This document shows positions 20,670 to 30,000 of a stretch of DNA of 64,000 nt, one piece after another (positions within the stretch are counted from its first letter, which is position 1; each line of letters begins with the position of its first letter). The translations under genes and the position numbers were made by a program. The stretch is from Corallochytrium limacisporum (Eukaryota > Opisthokonta). The notes beneath the pieces were generated by a model that searched no databases, was not told where the DNA came from, and saw only the letters and a list, made by a program, of their open reading frames with translations. The stretch is taken from contig PDIP01000059.1 of the NCBI GenBank assembly GCA_002811645.1, positions 1 through 64,000 on the forward strand, in the 5' to 3' direction.

Positions 20670-22745
20670 TTATGCCTTTATGGCCTTTGTTACGGTGCCC
20701 TGCACCGACTTCGGAATGTCGCTAGCCTTGACAGCCTTCAGGCTCTTCTTCACAGCACCACTGGCCTTCTTGCTTGAGTCCTGCTCCACTAGAGCAACGC
20801 AGACCAGCGCATGGGGCGCCGACTTGGTAGCCATCTCCACAAAGATGTCCTCTCCACTCTGTGCCTGCAAAGGTTCCAACAGAAGGTCAGCAAAGCAAGG
20901 ATCGAAATCGCTACCTTCCTCTTTGATGAGCATCTTCAGACCGCGACTGAGGTCGGCGAACACTGGGGAACGCACCAACGAGGCGGCCCTCACGGCAAAC
21001 TTCTCTCGCAGCTCTGAAGTCGCGACCATGGCGTTCCGCATGCATTCGACCACGACATTACGGCAGTGCATTTCCTTTAGCCATTCTTCTGGAAAGCCGG
21101 AGGTGAGCAGTGTCTTGGGCAGGAACTTCTTCACCACGGTCAGCACCTCACTGCGACGTTTCTCTGCGTCCTTCTTAGAGTTTGGATTGCCGTCCGCGAC
21201 GGCCAGCGTGTCGACGTGTACCTTGGGCAGGTATCCCAGCTTCGTGCACCGTGGGTTCAGCAGCTCTAGCAGGACGTAACAGTAGTATCGATCCGTCATG
21301 GTTTCCTCAGCAAGGGCCAGCAACGGCTTTAGCACAGACTTCTCGAGAAGGACGGTGTCATCCACCTGTTCACACAGGCACATAAGCACAAAACAGCCAT
21401 ATTCGTTGGTTGCAATGCGTCCGATAAAGTCCTTGCAGGCCTTGATAATGGCCTTGCGCTCTTTTGCGTTGCTGCGGGCAATCAGGCGGATAGCAGTTTC
21501 CATGCCATTGCGTGTGTGCAGGAACTCGGGCACAACCTCTGCAAGGATATCCACAACCGCATCCCGTTCGTTGCCATCCCGGGCGTGCTTGATCAGATCC
21601 AGAGCTAGCACATGCACCACCTGGCGCTGCACTCCATTCTTCTCTACAATGGTCTTCAGGGTGCTTATCAAACCTTGCACAATGCTCTTTGCCATATCGG
21701 GCTGTTCCTTCAGGGCCTGCTCTAGAGACGGTGCGGCATTTTCGCTCTGACCCTGCATGAGAACGCTGAAGTGAGGCCCGTACAGAGTGCGTAGCATGGA
21801 ATGCTTCTCCTTGGCAGTACCGTGGTGGTATGCCAACTCCATGACCTCAGAGGCTTCCTTGGACGCAAGCAGTTTTCGCGTGTGCGGGATCAGCTCGTTG
21901 ATAGCCTCCAGACGCTGCGCCTTAGAGCAGGCTGTGATGATTTTCATGAGACAGTACTTGCCGTATTTTGTTTTCGAAGCCATGTCCTGCATATGACCCT
22001 TCAATTCTTTAATGATCAACCCCCGTTGCTCTTCAGTAGCCTCCTTAACACAGTACTGTACAATGCGACTGCCGTCATGCTTGAAGACAATTTCTTCGAC
22101 ATGCCCTTGCATTTCTTCACACATTTCACGTACTGCCTCGTGCACATCCTTCTTAGTGGCATCACGGTCACTGCGAATCTTCTCCCACATTTTCTTTAGC
22201 TTTTCCACTCGCTCGTAGCCACCAGCACGTTCACGCCGCAGAGCAGGCTGTTCCTTGCCTTCACCATCGGGTTTCTGTTTCTTGAATGGTGCGCTGGGCC
22301 CTCCATCTGCCTTGCGCTTATTAGTAAAATTGGTCTGTTTCTTAGCATAACCTCCAGTGCTGGTGGTCCCGTTCATGCTGGGTTTCTGTGGGCCCCCGAC
22401 GGATGATCCACTGCGTCCCTTTAAGCCACCACGGCCACCACCGTGGCCACCACGACCACTAGCACGGGACCCACCGCGGCCACCACGACCACTAGCACGG
22501 GACCCACCGCGGCCACCACGACCACTAGCACGNNNNNNNNNNNNNNNNNNNNNNNNNNNNNNNNNNNNNNNNNNNNNNNNNNNNNNNNNNNNNNNNNNNN
22601 NNNTAGCACGGGACCCACCGCGGCCACCACGACCACTAGCACGGGACCCACCGCGGCCACCACGACCACTAGCACGGGACCCACCGCGACTGGGACCACG
22701 GCCACCACCGCGGCCACCGCGACCTCCTCCACGAGGCTTTGGCAT
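20670..22745 (-). CDS. PUM3: PUM3/Puf6-type pumilio-repeat protein with RGG-repeat N-terminus (crosses a sequence gap)
   Basis: This nucleolar PUF-family protein of the Puf6/PUM3 type is needed in other eukaryotes for large-subunit ribosome assembly and RNA binding. About 691 residues are drawn, including 24 unknown ones. The N-terminus (about 1-110) is almost entirely Gly/Arg/Ser and includes tandem 11-residue units R-A-S-G-R-G-G-R-G-G-S. A basic linker leads into pumilio repeats (about 215-560), visible in H-D-G-S-R-I-V-Q-Y-C and K-Y-G-K-Y-C-L-M-K. A C-terminal CPL-like region, typical of PUM3, follows. The RGG tail is not a usual feature of this family and would be expected to bind RNA and be arginine-methylated. 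The 71-N gap (22533-22603) lies in the repeat array, so true length is unknown. It is convergent with MSH3. Confidence 0.93.
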   Translation of the reverse strand: MPKPRGGGRGGRGGGRGPSRGGSRASGRGGRGGSRASGRGGRGGSRAXXXXXXXXXXXXXXXXXXXXXXXXRASGRGGRGGSRASGRGGRGGSRASGRGGHGGGRGGLKGRSGSSVGGPQKPSMNGTTSTGGYAKKQTNFTNKRKADGGPSAPFKKQKPDGEGKEQPALRRERAGGYERVEKLKKMWEKIRSDRDATKKDVHEAVREMCEEMQGHVEEIVFKHDGSRIVQYCVKEATEEQRGLIIKELKGHMQDMASKTKYGKYCLMKIITACSKAQRLEAINELIPHTRKLLASKEASEVMELAYHHGTAKEKHSMLRTLYGPHFSVLMQGQSENAAPSLEQALKEQPDMAKSIVQGLISTLKTIVEKNGVQRQVVHVLALDLIKHARDGNERDAVVDILAEVVPEFLHTRNGMETAIRLIARSNAKERKAIIKACKDFIGRIATNEYGCFVLMCLCEQVDDTVLLEKSVLKPLLALAEETMTDRYYCYVLLELLNPRCTKLGYLPKVHVDTLAVADGNPNSKKDAEKRRSEVLTVVKKFLPKTLLTSGFPEEWLKEMHCRNVVVECMRNAMVATSELREKFAVRAASLVRSPVFADLSRGLKMLIKEEGSDFDPCFADLLLEPLQAQSGEDIFVEMATKSAPHALVCVALVEQDSSKKASGAVKKSLKAVKASDIPKSVQGTVTKAIKA
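22415..22700 (-). repeat. 33-bp tandem repeat coding RASGRGGRGGS units
   Basis: Near-identical 33-bp units flank a run of 71 N at 22533-22603, about three before and three after. Each unit codes 11 residues of an RGG-type repeat. The distance between matching positions across the gap is 78 bases, which is not a multiple of 33, so the gap size is only an estimate; 59 or 92 N would keep the phase. Copy number in the real locus is therefore unknown. Confidence 0.9.
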
Positions 22746-23410
22746 TGTGCTTCTATGTGTAAGGAAGTGTGCTTGTGTTTGTATGGATGGTCTTGATTTA
22801 TAGTTCCAAGCCTGATTCAGCAGTTGCCTATTTCGCGATCTCCACCTGTGAGAGTGCCCTTACATCAGTGTGCGTTTGGGGTTGGTGTCATAAGTTCCGA
22901 TCATTCTGCAAATACCCCAACTTGGACAGAATGCACGCATTCACCAAATTGCCAATCTCACGGATGGAGTTCTGCGCCATTGAGACTCGCGCACCCATGC
23001 ACCCACGCACCCATTTCTTTGGAGAGACCCCTCCTACCCACCCAACGGACCGTCAAGGCGGCACTCCACGCGGGGTCGGCACCTGCACAGCCATAAGCGG
23101 AGAGGAGCCAGTCGGGCCGAGTGAGAGACCCACCACGGAAAATTTCTGCTTTCCCGCCCTTACCACTTGACCCGCAGTGAACACTCATACACAGCGCAAG
23201 AGAAAGGGGAGCCTCCCCCGGGGGGGGGGTGTGAGCTTTTGGCCTTTGGGGCTTTGGTGCGGGACAAAATCAAAATCATAAGAAATGACTTCACGAATCA
23301 AAGAGGCAGCTGAACCCAGTGGCGGGTCTGGGAACCACAACCGTGCTGCACATTGGAAGGAGTTCTAAGATGATACTTGTTTACTGCTATGCTACCGGTG
23401 ACCTAATCTT
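22746..23410. other. Intergenic region between PUM3 and PNKP
   Basis: No gene is seen. A C5G10 junction lies at 23215-23229. The region should contain the PUM3 promoter and the PNKP 3' UTR. Confidence 0.55.
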
Positions 23411-24706
23411 TTACCAGCTGCCCAACCGCATCCGGTACAGCGTCCTCATTTTGGCGGCAGACAGACCATTATAGCCGTCGGAAGGAATGTAGGGCTGTGG
23501 AGTCACGGCAACAATTTGGTCTATACCTTCACTCTTGTTGGGATCCTCCCAGGACTTGGCCATGCCGTAGAAAACCATGTTGGGCACACGCTCGTAGGTG
23601 CTCTTACCACTAGTCGGATCGGTGTTGATGAGCTCGCGAAAATTGTTGTTGTGCATGCATTGCTTGCGCTCGGCCTTGATAACGATACAGCGAACCGATA
23701 CTCCGTGCTCCTTCGCAATGGCGATGAACCGACCGCGGTGATCTCTGCTCACGTTCGTATTGTCGATCACGCAGCTTTTCCCTCCCTTGAGTGCAGCATT
23801 GGCCGCATCCTTACACTTGGGAATGGACTTGAGCGTATCATTGTTAACTCTGACGTACCCATTGGCTTCGAAGTGCTCCTTCGCCATGGTGCTCTTGCCC
23901 GACCCTGGCAGGCCAACTAAGAGTACCATCTCCTGACCTTCCTTGTTGACAGATGGTGCCCAGGAGCTCATGTTGCCTTCGTCAGTATCCGTACCAAAGA
24001 TAGACGTTGGGTCCCAAGAGTCCCATTCGAATGGCACAGGCGCTTCGTCGAGGAAATATTCCTCGGGCGTACGGAAGGTTATACCAATGTTTGCAGCAAA
24101 GGCGCGATCGCTGTCAGTTTTGTCCTTCTTCTTGGACTTCTGCCAACCAGCCAACCTACCGGCCATGTCACCGACGAAAATGCTGCTTTCTTTGTCGGCT
24201 GTAATTTTGGCGTCGTTGTCCCCCTTGCTCAGAATGTGCTTGTCTAGAACATCCCACATGCCTGGCGCAGGCTTGCGATGAATGTCCCGTCTCAGAGATG
24301 CTATAGCCTCACACGGGATTCCCAGAGCCTCTGTCACATTCGCTATCCGCTCCTTCACATCACTCTCCTTAGTCTTTCCCTTGGCTACACCCATTTGGTT
24401 GCTGAAAATGACCAAGCGGTAGTCTAGGTCCTGAACAGCATGCTTCAGTCTCTTAACCGTGTTTGGAAATAAGAATCTCCAGTCATTCCCATCTTTGGCA
24501 AATGCTTTCCCGCTCTTTGTAGTCACCAAAGTGGAGTCCAGGTCCATGCCCAAGATCTTGGTTCCCTTGGCATCGTTGTGGGTCATCAACAGGCATCCAC
24601 CCTTCTCCACAGTCTGCCACGCTGCTCCAGGAACGGCATGGTCCTTACGTGCTGCCTTTCTCCGGAGGAGATCGAAAGCATTGACTGGACCTGCTCTCTT
24701 AGCCAT
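23411..24706 (-). CDS. PNKP: Bifunctional polynucleotide phosphatase/kinase (PNKP)
   Basis: This 431-residue DNA end-repair enzyme removes 3' phosphates and phosphorylates 5' hydroxyls, preparing strand breaks for ligation. The N-terminal HAD-type phosphatase has M-D-L-D-S-T-L with Asp55 and Asp57, followed by V-I-F-S-N-Q-M-G and R-K-P-A-P-G-M-W. The kinase half has the P-loop G-L-P-G-S-G-K-S-T at 265-273 and V-I-D-N-T-N-V-S. Phosphatase before kinase is the animal PNKP order. The N-terminal FHA domain of vertebrate PNKP, which binds phosphorylated XRCC1/XRCC4, is absent; only about 35 residues precede the phosphatase. These include a short N-A-F-D-L-L-R-R motif of unknown meaning. The start ATG at 24706 is the first in frame. 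Confidence 0.96.
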   Translation of the reverse strand: MAKRAGPVNAFDLLRRKAARKDHAVPGAAWQTVEKGGCLLMTHNDAKGTKILGMDLDSTLVTTKSGKAFAKDGNDWRFLFPNTVKRLKHAVQDLDYRLVIFSNQMGVAKGKTKESDVKERIANVTEALGIPCEAIASLRRDIHRKPAPGMWDVLDKHILSKGDNDAKITADKESSIFVGDMAGRLAGWQKSKKKDKTDSDRAFAANIGITFRTPEEYFLDEAPVPFEWDSWDPTSIFGTDTDEGNMSSWAPSVNKEGQEMVLLVGLPGSGKSTMAKEHFEANGYVRVNNDTLKSIPKCKDAANAALKGGKSCVIDNTNVSRDHRGRFIAIAKEHGVSVRCIVIKAERKQCMHNNNFRELINTDPTSGKSTYERVPNMVFYGMAKSWEDPNKSEGIDQIVAVTPQPYIPSDGYNGLSAAKMRTLYRMRLGSW

Positions 24707-25572
24707 TTTTCGGTGTTCCAGGCCAGCTTAAGACGCTCACACTGAAAACTTGTGCTACATCTTGTGGTCAAAGACGTCCAATACTTTTGCTGGGAAGCTC
24801 ACTGGCCCTCTCTGACGTCGAGTTTTGTATTAGAAGGCCCTCAATACCAGGACCTTGCACACCCCAGAATGCCGTTCGCGCCTTCCATGCCAACCTTCCA
24901 CTCCTTCCCTGCACAACACGCGATGAGCTCACTCTCTCATCACCCGCCATACTCAACTTTCGAAATTCATATACTTCACGTAGCTGGCGAAAAATTGAAA
25001 TGTCTGTAGTTTTTCTTTGCACTTAGGCGCGGTTACCGTATAGGAAAATGACGCGCAAATAATATGATATACGTACACCGGAGTTTAGTGTCCCCCCAAC
25101 GCATTTCACCGCCCGCCAAATCGGGGGTCACCAGTCAATTTCTCTGAACGGGCTTGGTATAAAAATAGGCCCCCATTACAACCCTTCCCCCAGGACCGGG
25201 GCTGGTGGTCCTTGGGTGTTGGAAGCACCGGATTCGCATCAACTCGGCGTCCGAACGCGAGCCTAGGGGTGACGACAACCGATTCATCGGGACCGAAACT
25301 AACTGAGTACATTGGTTACTGAAAAACAACTCTTCGTTTTCTTGGGGGGAGGTGGGGGGCGGGGGAATTGATACTGACCCGCGGTTGTATGGAAAATCAT
25401 AATGTTTGACGAATCGACCACGGTTCACTAGGACTGTTGCCGCTATTGCCGGGAATAATGATCAAGGAGATCTAAGATTGGGCAATGGCACTCCTCGAGG
25501 TCAAAATCATAGGAAGAAATACGGTTATGTAGATTTAATTCAGCGGGTAGCACTGCCACATGATGATTAGAA
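24707..25572. other. Divergent intergenic region
   Basis: This 866-bp region lies between the divergent starts of PNKP and the glycosyltransferase, so it should contain both promoters. No ORF of interest is seen. An in-frame TGA three codons before 25573 fixes the next start. Confidence 0.6.
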
Positions 25573-26874
25573 ATGGTTGGAGTAACGAAGACAGACACCA
25601 ACTCATGTTCTTCCATGAGCATGAAGCATATGTACGGCTTCTTAGGGCCTGGCCCTAAGGTAATGCGGCGCAATCTGATGTTCAAGTGGTTCGGCCTTTT
25701 CTTGGTGCTACTAACCACAATCTATTTGGTGATCTGCGCGACTGGTTTGGATATTGGGACCGAGACGAATTTCATCGGCGACTCTGAATCCATCTTCGCT
25801 ATTGTCCCTGATGCGACGGAGTCTGAGAGCATCCAGGAATATGATCTCATAGAAACTACCGAACCGGTGCGTAAACGTAAGCGCATCGTCCTTACTACTG
25901 GCAACGGAGGCAATCTTGACTTCATGGTGAATTGGCAGATCACCCTGCGGGCCTCAATGCGCGACGGTGACGAAATTGAGCATATGGTAATTGTCGAAGA
26001 CTGCGCAAGTTGTGATCTTATCAGGCGCCATCTTGGTGAGAAACACACCGATTGTAGTCGGTGCAGCAATAGCGTTTCCAGTGGTGCTCTCTGGTTTGGA
26101 AAGCAGGACTATGTGGCTATGATGTTGCGACGCCCGGAGCATATCAAAGCATACCTGGACCAGGGTTACGACGTCCTATTCAGTGACTCTGACGTAGTTT
26201 TCATCGATCACCCTTGGGCCTACTTTGACGAGCAGTATGAGAGCAATATGCAGAGCATGATGCTTACTTTGGAATCATGGATCTCCATCGGTACCAAGAA
26301 GAAAGACCATCGGAGGTACCTCGTGGATGTGCGCAATACACTTCGGGCCCGCTACCAGCAAGACAGCAAGTCAGTAACCAAGCCACTTGGCGAAGCCATC
26401 GCTGAATACATTTTCAGGGAGGCACCTGAGCAGGATTTCCTGGTTTGCGCTTGTATGGTTGTCGTCCACAATGATGACTTCGGACATCAGCTGGTAGACG
26501 AATGGGCTGTAGCACTAGCAGCGCAGGACCCGCCCACGGAAGCTTCGGATCAGGATGCACTGAATCAAATCATCAAGACTCACCGTGACGACGCACGCAT
26601 TCAAGTCGCGTCAATGTTCAAGTACTGCGGCGGCTTCATGCTACGTCTCCGGGGTTGCCACAATCCTCGCTGGGTACACATTAACTGGACACAGGGACAT
26701 GACAACAAGTTACAGTATCTGATTGGATGGCAGCTTTACTACACGCCATTCTGTCTGCTTGATAATCAGGCACACTATCCGTGTCCGTTGATCATGTCCT
26801 CCGAGGATCCCAAGGCAGTCGTCTGGGAGGATAGTTCACTAAAGTCTCGCCTTCGCGACTTCATCCGTTTGTAG
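25573..26874 (+). CDS. Type II membrane glycosyltransferase (nucleotide-diphospho-sugar transferase, GT77-like)
   Basis: This 433-residue protein has a short cytosolic N-terminus and a single membrane anchor (about 38-58), with no cleavable signal peptide. That is the layout of Golgi type II glycosyltransferases. The luminal domain (about 95-433) reads like the nucleotide-diphospho-sugar transferase family. It has a strand-helix start (R-I-V-L-T-T-G-N), a DxD-type metal/nucleotide-sugar site in F-S-D-S-D-V-V-F with Asp205 and Asp207, then a conserved D-Q-D-A-L-N-Q block and a W-V-H-I-N-W segment near the end. Cysteine pairs (C-A-S-C, C-S-R-C) may form disulphides. Donor and acceptor sugars cannot be read from the sequence; GT77 members elsewhere transfer galactose, xylose or arabinose. 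An in-frame TGA lies just upstream of the start. Confidence 0.82.
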   Translation: MVGVTKTDTNSCSSMSMKHMYGFLGPGPKVMRRNLMFKWFGLFLVLLTTIYLVICATGLDIGTETNFIGDSESIFAIVPDATESESIQEYDLIETTEPVRKRKRIVLTTGNGGNLDFMVNWQITLRASMRDGDEIEHMVIVEDCASCDLIRRHLGEKHTDCSRCSNSVSSGALWFGKQDYVAMMLRRPEHIKAYLDQGYDVLFSDSDVVFIDHPWAYFDEQYESNMQSMMLTLESWISIGTKKKDHRRYLVDVRNTLRARYQQDSKSVTKPLGEAIAEYIFREAPEQDFLVCACMVVVHNDDFGHQLVDEWAVALAAQDPPTEASDQDALNQIIKTHRDDARIQVASMFKYCGGFMLRLRGCHNPRWVHINWTQGHDNKLQYLIGWQLYYTPFCLLDNQAHYPCPLIMSSEDPKAVVWEDSSLKSRLRDFIRL

Positions 26875-28034
26875 AAAGATCAACAACAGAGCGACCTATC
26901 GCTCCCATACATAGCTCTCCATATAGAACGTTCAATACACCATCCGGCAATGTCCGGGGCTTTCACCGTGTCAATAATTTCCTGTCCCCGTTCCTTCGTC
27001 GAAGCCACGCACGAAAATTGGGAGAGGGTAGGGTATCTCCAGATTGTTGGCTGGGGATGTGCTCATCTCTTCCTCCGAAATCACTAGCCTGCCAAGTACT
27101 ACACTTCAGCTGGCCCCTTTCTTTTACTCTACCACCAGCGCGATTGCCCAACCTCCCGGCCCCCCGGGGGGGGAGGGGGATAATTCCCCCTCCGTCCAAG
27201 GACATTTCCCCAGTGTCGTTCGCACCGACGAGCCGGTTGGTAGCGCTGAGACGAAGGCCCCGGGGGGGGGGGGGGGTTGGGGCAGTGGTAGGTCTGCACC
27301 AGGGAGGGAGGGAGTGCCCGGCCCGGCCCGGCCCGGGCCGGAAAAGGTTCGATCCGAGCGGTTGCGCACATAGGGCACGGTCTCAGGCCCTGTCATCGAC
27401 AATGAATTCTCTGTCTGGGACTCGGTTATTTCATGTCTTTCATTGTCATTTGGTGATGGGTAGTTCTCAAACGATTTTTTAACACCTGGAGGTTGTCGAT
27501 GACATATGAGTGGAAAAAGTTGTGTGGGATTGCCTGGGCTCTGTACAGTCGGTATTGAGACTCCGTAAGTATCGACATTGAGTCGGACAGTTGGATTTGG
27601 TTTGCCACTGAATCATGGTCTCAGTTATGATCTCTACGAGTGTATTTATGAATTGAGTTGTGTACATTGAAAAAGAACCACGGGAGAAGAGCGTCTGCGG
27701 CCACCATGCCGCTCTGTTTCCAGAACACAACCGCTCAAATCTAGGAAGGTTAAGCTCACACAATGGAATGACCCATCGTAGTTCACATAGTTCAGCCAAA
27801 CTTAGAATCAAAGAGCCGTGCTCTGCGACACTTACAGCCTCTGAAGAGGATTTATCAAAGAACTGAAGCGAAAGATGATGTGGTGGTCCTTAGATCGAGC
27901 CTATATTCCCTTGATCATGGATGGAAGTCTACGCCTGATATTGCAGCATTGCAGATTGAACACAGGTAAATGTCCATTCATTGAATGACCAATACAACTG
28001 AAGTTGTACGAAATTCGCCGCAATCATAGTTTAC
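26875..28034. other. Intergenic region with two C/G junctions and a GGCCC array
   Basis: No gene is supported over 1.16 kb. C6G8 (27160-27173) and C4G15 (27258-27276) junctions lie about 100 bp apart, followed by a GGCCC-type pentamer array at 27316-27341. The right half is ordinary AT-richer sequence and includes the 3' end of the DXO gene on the other strand. Confidence 0.55.
27316..27341 (+). repeat. (GGCCC)n pentamer array
   Basis: About four to five tandem copies of a GGCCC/CCCGG pentamer lie in intergenic DNA. Confidence 0.75.
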
Positions 28035-29099
28035 TTATGCAGACGATGTGAACCATGTCGGCAACACAGGGTGCAAGTTTGGGGCTTCCTCTGAGATCAC
28101 AACCTGTCGATTGTTTGGATGATACTGCAGTTTGTACATAGCTTCGGTGTGTTGTTTCACCACCGTCGCTTTGATCTGGTCCAGCAGACTCTCTGCGAAG
28201 TTTGCACACGCAGTGGGCTCCCAGTAAGTCTGTTTGTGTTCTTCAGAAGCAAAGACGTTTGTTGGGAATCGGGCAATATCACGGACAACCCCATTCGGAT
28301 GCCGAAACCCTATCACAATGTATGGAATGCCACCTGCAAATGACTGTGCCCAGTACTTCATCGCTTTGCGATTGCGCCTAAATTTGTGGAGTTCCTGATT
28401 TCCCCGGTTGTGTCCGGACCACATGGCTGTGGTCTTTAACTCTAAGTACGCGTCCATAGGATCCGGTGACTGTCCCATTAATCCTGGATCGATACAGTCG
28501 ACCTCGGCCCCCAATAGAACATGATTAGATCCCAGGCATGCCCTTGCAATCACACAGAACTGATCCTTGTCATTTACCCTCCCGTGGCCGGTCCAGCCGG
28601 CGTTGGGATCCTCGATGCATGCATAGTCCTCAAACTTGCGTCCCCAGTAGGCCATCAGCCGCAGACGGTTCGGCATGGTGCCGCCGTGCTGGCGTGCAAA
28701 TTCTGTGTCACTGATCCGGAGTTTCAAATATATTGTATGCTTGTGTTTAACAGCAAGTAGCGTCCATGAATCCGACTCATACGGTGTGCACAGCAATTTA
28801 CTCATCGTCCCCCGCCACATAATGAAATCGGCCAAGTTTGTCGCATCCATATTCACCGGCGGGTGCACTGACTTCCGCCCTTGCAGGATCCACAACAAGA
28901 AATTATCGAGGTTATATACATCGTCCTGGTTCTTTTCCACAGACTCTTCGTATTGATCGAAGCCAATGTTCAAATCAACAGGAGGAACCAAGCGGGTATT
29001 GAAATACTTTCGCATGCGTTGATCGTAGGCGATCTTCCCGTCAACGAGACTGAAGGTATCGACCTGACGTGGTTTTGCATAGTAAGGGAAAGGTTTCAT
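28035..29099 (-). CDS. DXO/Rai1-family decapping and RNA 5'-end surveillance nuclease
   Basis: This enzyme of the Rai1/Dom3Z (DXO) family removes incompletely capped, NAD-capped or triphosphorylated 5' ends from RNA and may also act as a 5'-3' exonuclease. From the first internal ATG (29099) the product is 354 residues, and the conserved fold starts right away with Y-Y-A-K-P-R-Q-V-D-T-F-S. Signature motifs are M-W-R-G (Arg96), G-R-K-F-E (Glu157), G-A-E-V-D-C-I-D (Glu199, Asp201) and Y-L-E-L-K-T (Glu220, Lys222). These are the metal-binding catalytic core, followed by K-Y-W-A-Q-S-F-A-G-G. The frame stays open upstream of 29099 into a Gln-rich segment but has no ATG. A second frame starting at ATG 29506 supplies a Gln/Pro/Gly-rich N-terminus that stops at 29213, so the real protein may be longer (see findings). 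Confidence 0.93.
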   Translation of the reverse strand: MKPFPYYAKPRQVDTFSLVDGKIAYDQRMRKYFNTRLVPPVDLNIGFDQYEESVEKNQDDVYNLDNFLLWILQGRKSVHPPVNMDATNLADFIMWRGTMSKLLCTPYESDSWTLLAVKHKHTIYLKLRISDTEFARQHGGTMPNRLRLMAYWGRKFEDYACIEDPNAGWTGHGRVNDKDQFCVIARACLGSNHVLLGAEVDCIDPGLMGQSPDPMDAYLELKTTAMWSGHNRGNQELHKFRRNRKAMKYWAQSFAGGIPYIVIGFRHPNGVVRDIARFPTNVFASEEHKQTYWEPTACANFAESLLDQIKATVVKQHTEAMYKLQYHPNNRQVVISEEAPNLHPVLPTWFTSSA

Positions 29100-29212
29100 G
29101 TACCTAATGGGGTCACTGTCTATGCTGGTCAAATGTCGCCCCTGGGGCCCGGCTGGTTGTTGTGACTGTTGTTGCTGTGAATGGCCACTGACTTGAGGTT
29201 GATAGGACGGTC

Positions 29213-29506
29213 CTATTGCGGTGGCTGCGGGGGCATTGGTCTTCCCTGGGCCATGTATTGTTGTCCCTGACCAGTATGTGGCTGTGTTTCATGCGGCGAT
29301 CCGTGTGAACCATAAGACCCATGGGAGCCATAAGATCCTGTGCGCGGCGGTGCGTACTGCATATGCTCCGTCTGTAAGGTATAGACGTTTTTGTTTGTCG
29401 GCGGTGCACCTGGGTGGGAATAGTTCGGCAGCGGTGCTTGTTGATAGCCTGATTGGTCCACCGGGTGCTGCCCCGGAGGCATACCTTGCTGCGGATTTCC
29501 ACTCAT
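29213..29506 (-). CDS. Gln/Pro/Gly-rich leader ORF, probable frame-broken N-terminus of the DXO/Rai1 gene
   Basis: This 97-codon ORF begins at an ATG and codes a low-complexity sequence rich in Gln, Pro, Gly, Ser and His, including two S-H-G-S-Y-G-type repeats. It ends at a TAG (29213-29215). The frame of the DXO enzyme directly downstream is open from this point and continues the same Gln/Pro-rich composition (Q-Q-Q-Q-S-Q-Q-P). This suggests one protein split by a one-base shift, with the five-G run at 29229-29233 (plus strand) a likely site. A short intron ending at the AG in C-A-A-T-A-G is the alternative. It has no recognisable domain of its own. Confidence 0.6.
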   Translation of the reverse strand: MSGNPQQGMPPGQHPVDQSGYQQAPLPNYSHPGAPPTNKNVYTLQTEHMQYAPPRTGSYGSHGSYGSHGSPHETQPHTGQGQQYMAQGRPMPPQPPQ

Positions 29507-30000
29507 CGTACCAAGATTTATGTCATTTCCGTTTTCAATATCCTCAGCGCTAATGCGTTTCTTTTCTCCGGCATGATCTGAAACCTACTCTCACGAAATT
29601 TATATCCCTTGTCTGATTGTTTGCGCCTAGTCTCTCACTTGTTTGTACTATAAACCTACGTACATGGCTTAAGTACCCGTCACCAAAGTCCAATACTGAG
29701 CCAAGGCTCAACTAGTCGCAGACTCCGTTCCAGGATGGTTGGGGTGAGGGCCACCCCCCACGGGGCCCCGGTGGTGAGTGGGGGATTAGCAAAAAAACCC
29801 GCCAAATTTCGCTTGAAGGACCTCCCAGGAAATGGGCCCGCTCACAGCCCGGCTGCCTCAGCATGGACGTGTGATATGCACTCTGCATTCGGCAGCAAGC
29901 GGGGCGCACAGTGGGCACGGTACGAAACCATTTGTACATCGGCTAAATTGAAAGTGTTTATAAAGTGCAAATCTCTATGAAACAAGGGAGCCCCATGTCT
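29507..30000. other. Intergenic region between DXO and ZIP genes
   Basis: This stretch of 494 bp contains no ORF of interest. It should include the DXO promoter and the ZIP transporter 3' UTR. Confidence 0.5.

Noticed and set aside
22415-22700. Regular repeat array mistaken for CRISPR
   Set aside because: Units are contiguous 33-bp coding repeats without unique spacers, in frame with a eukaryotic gene.
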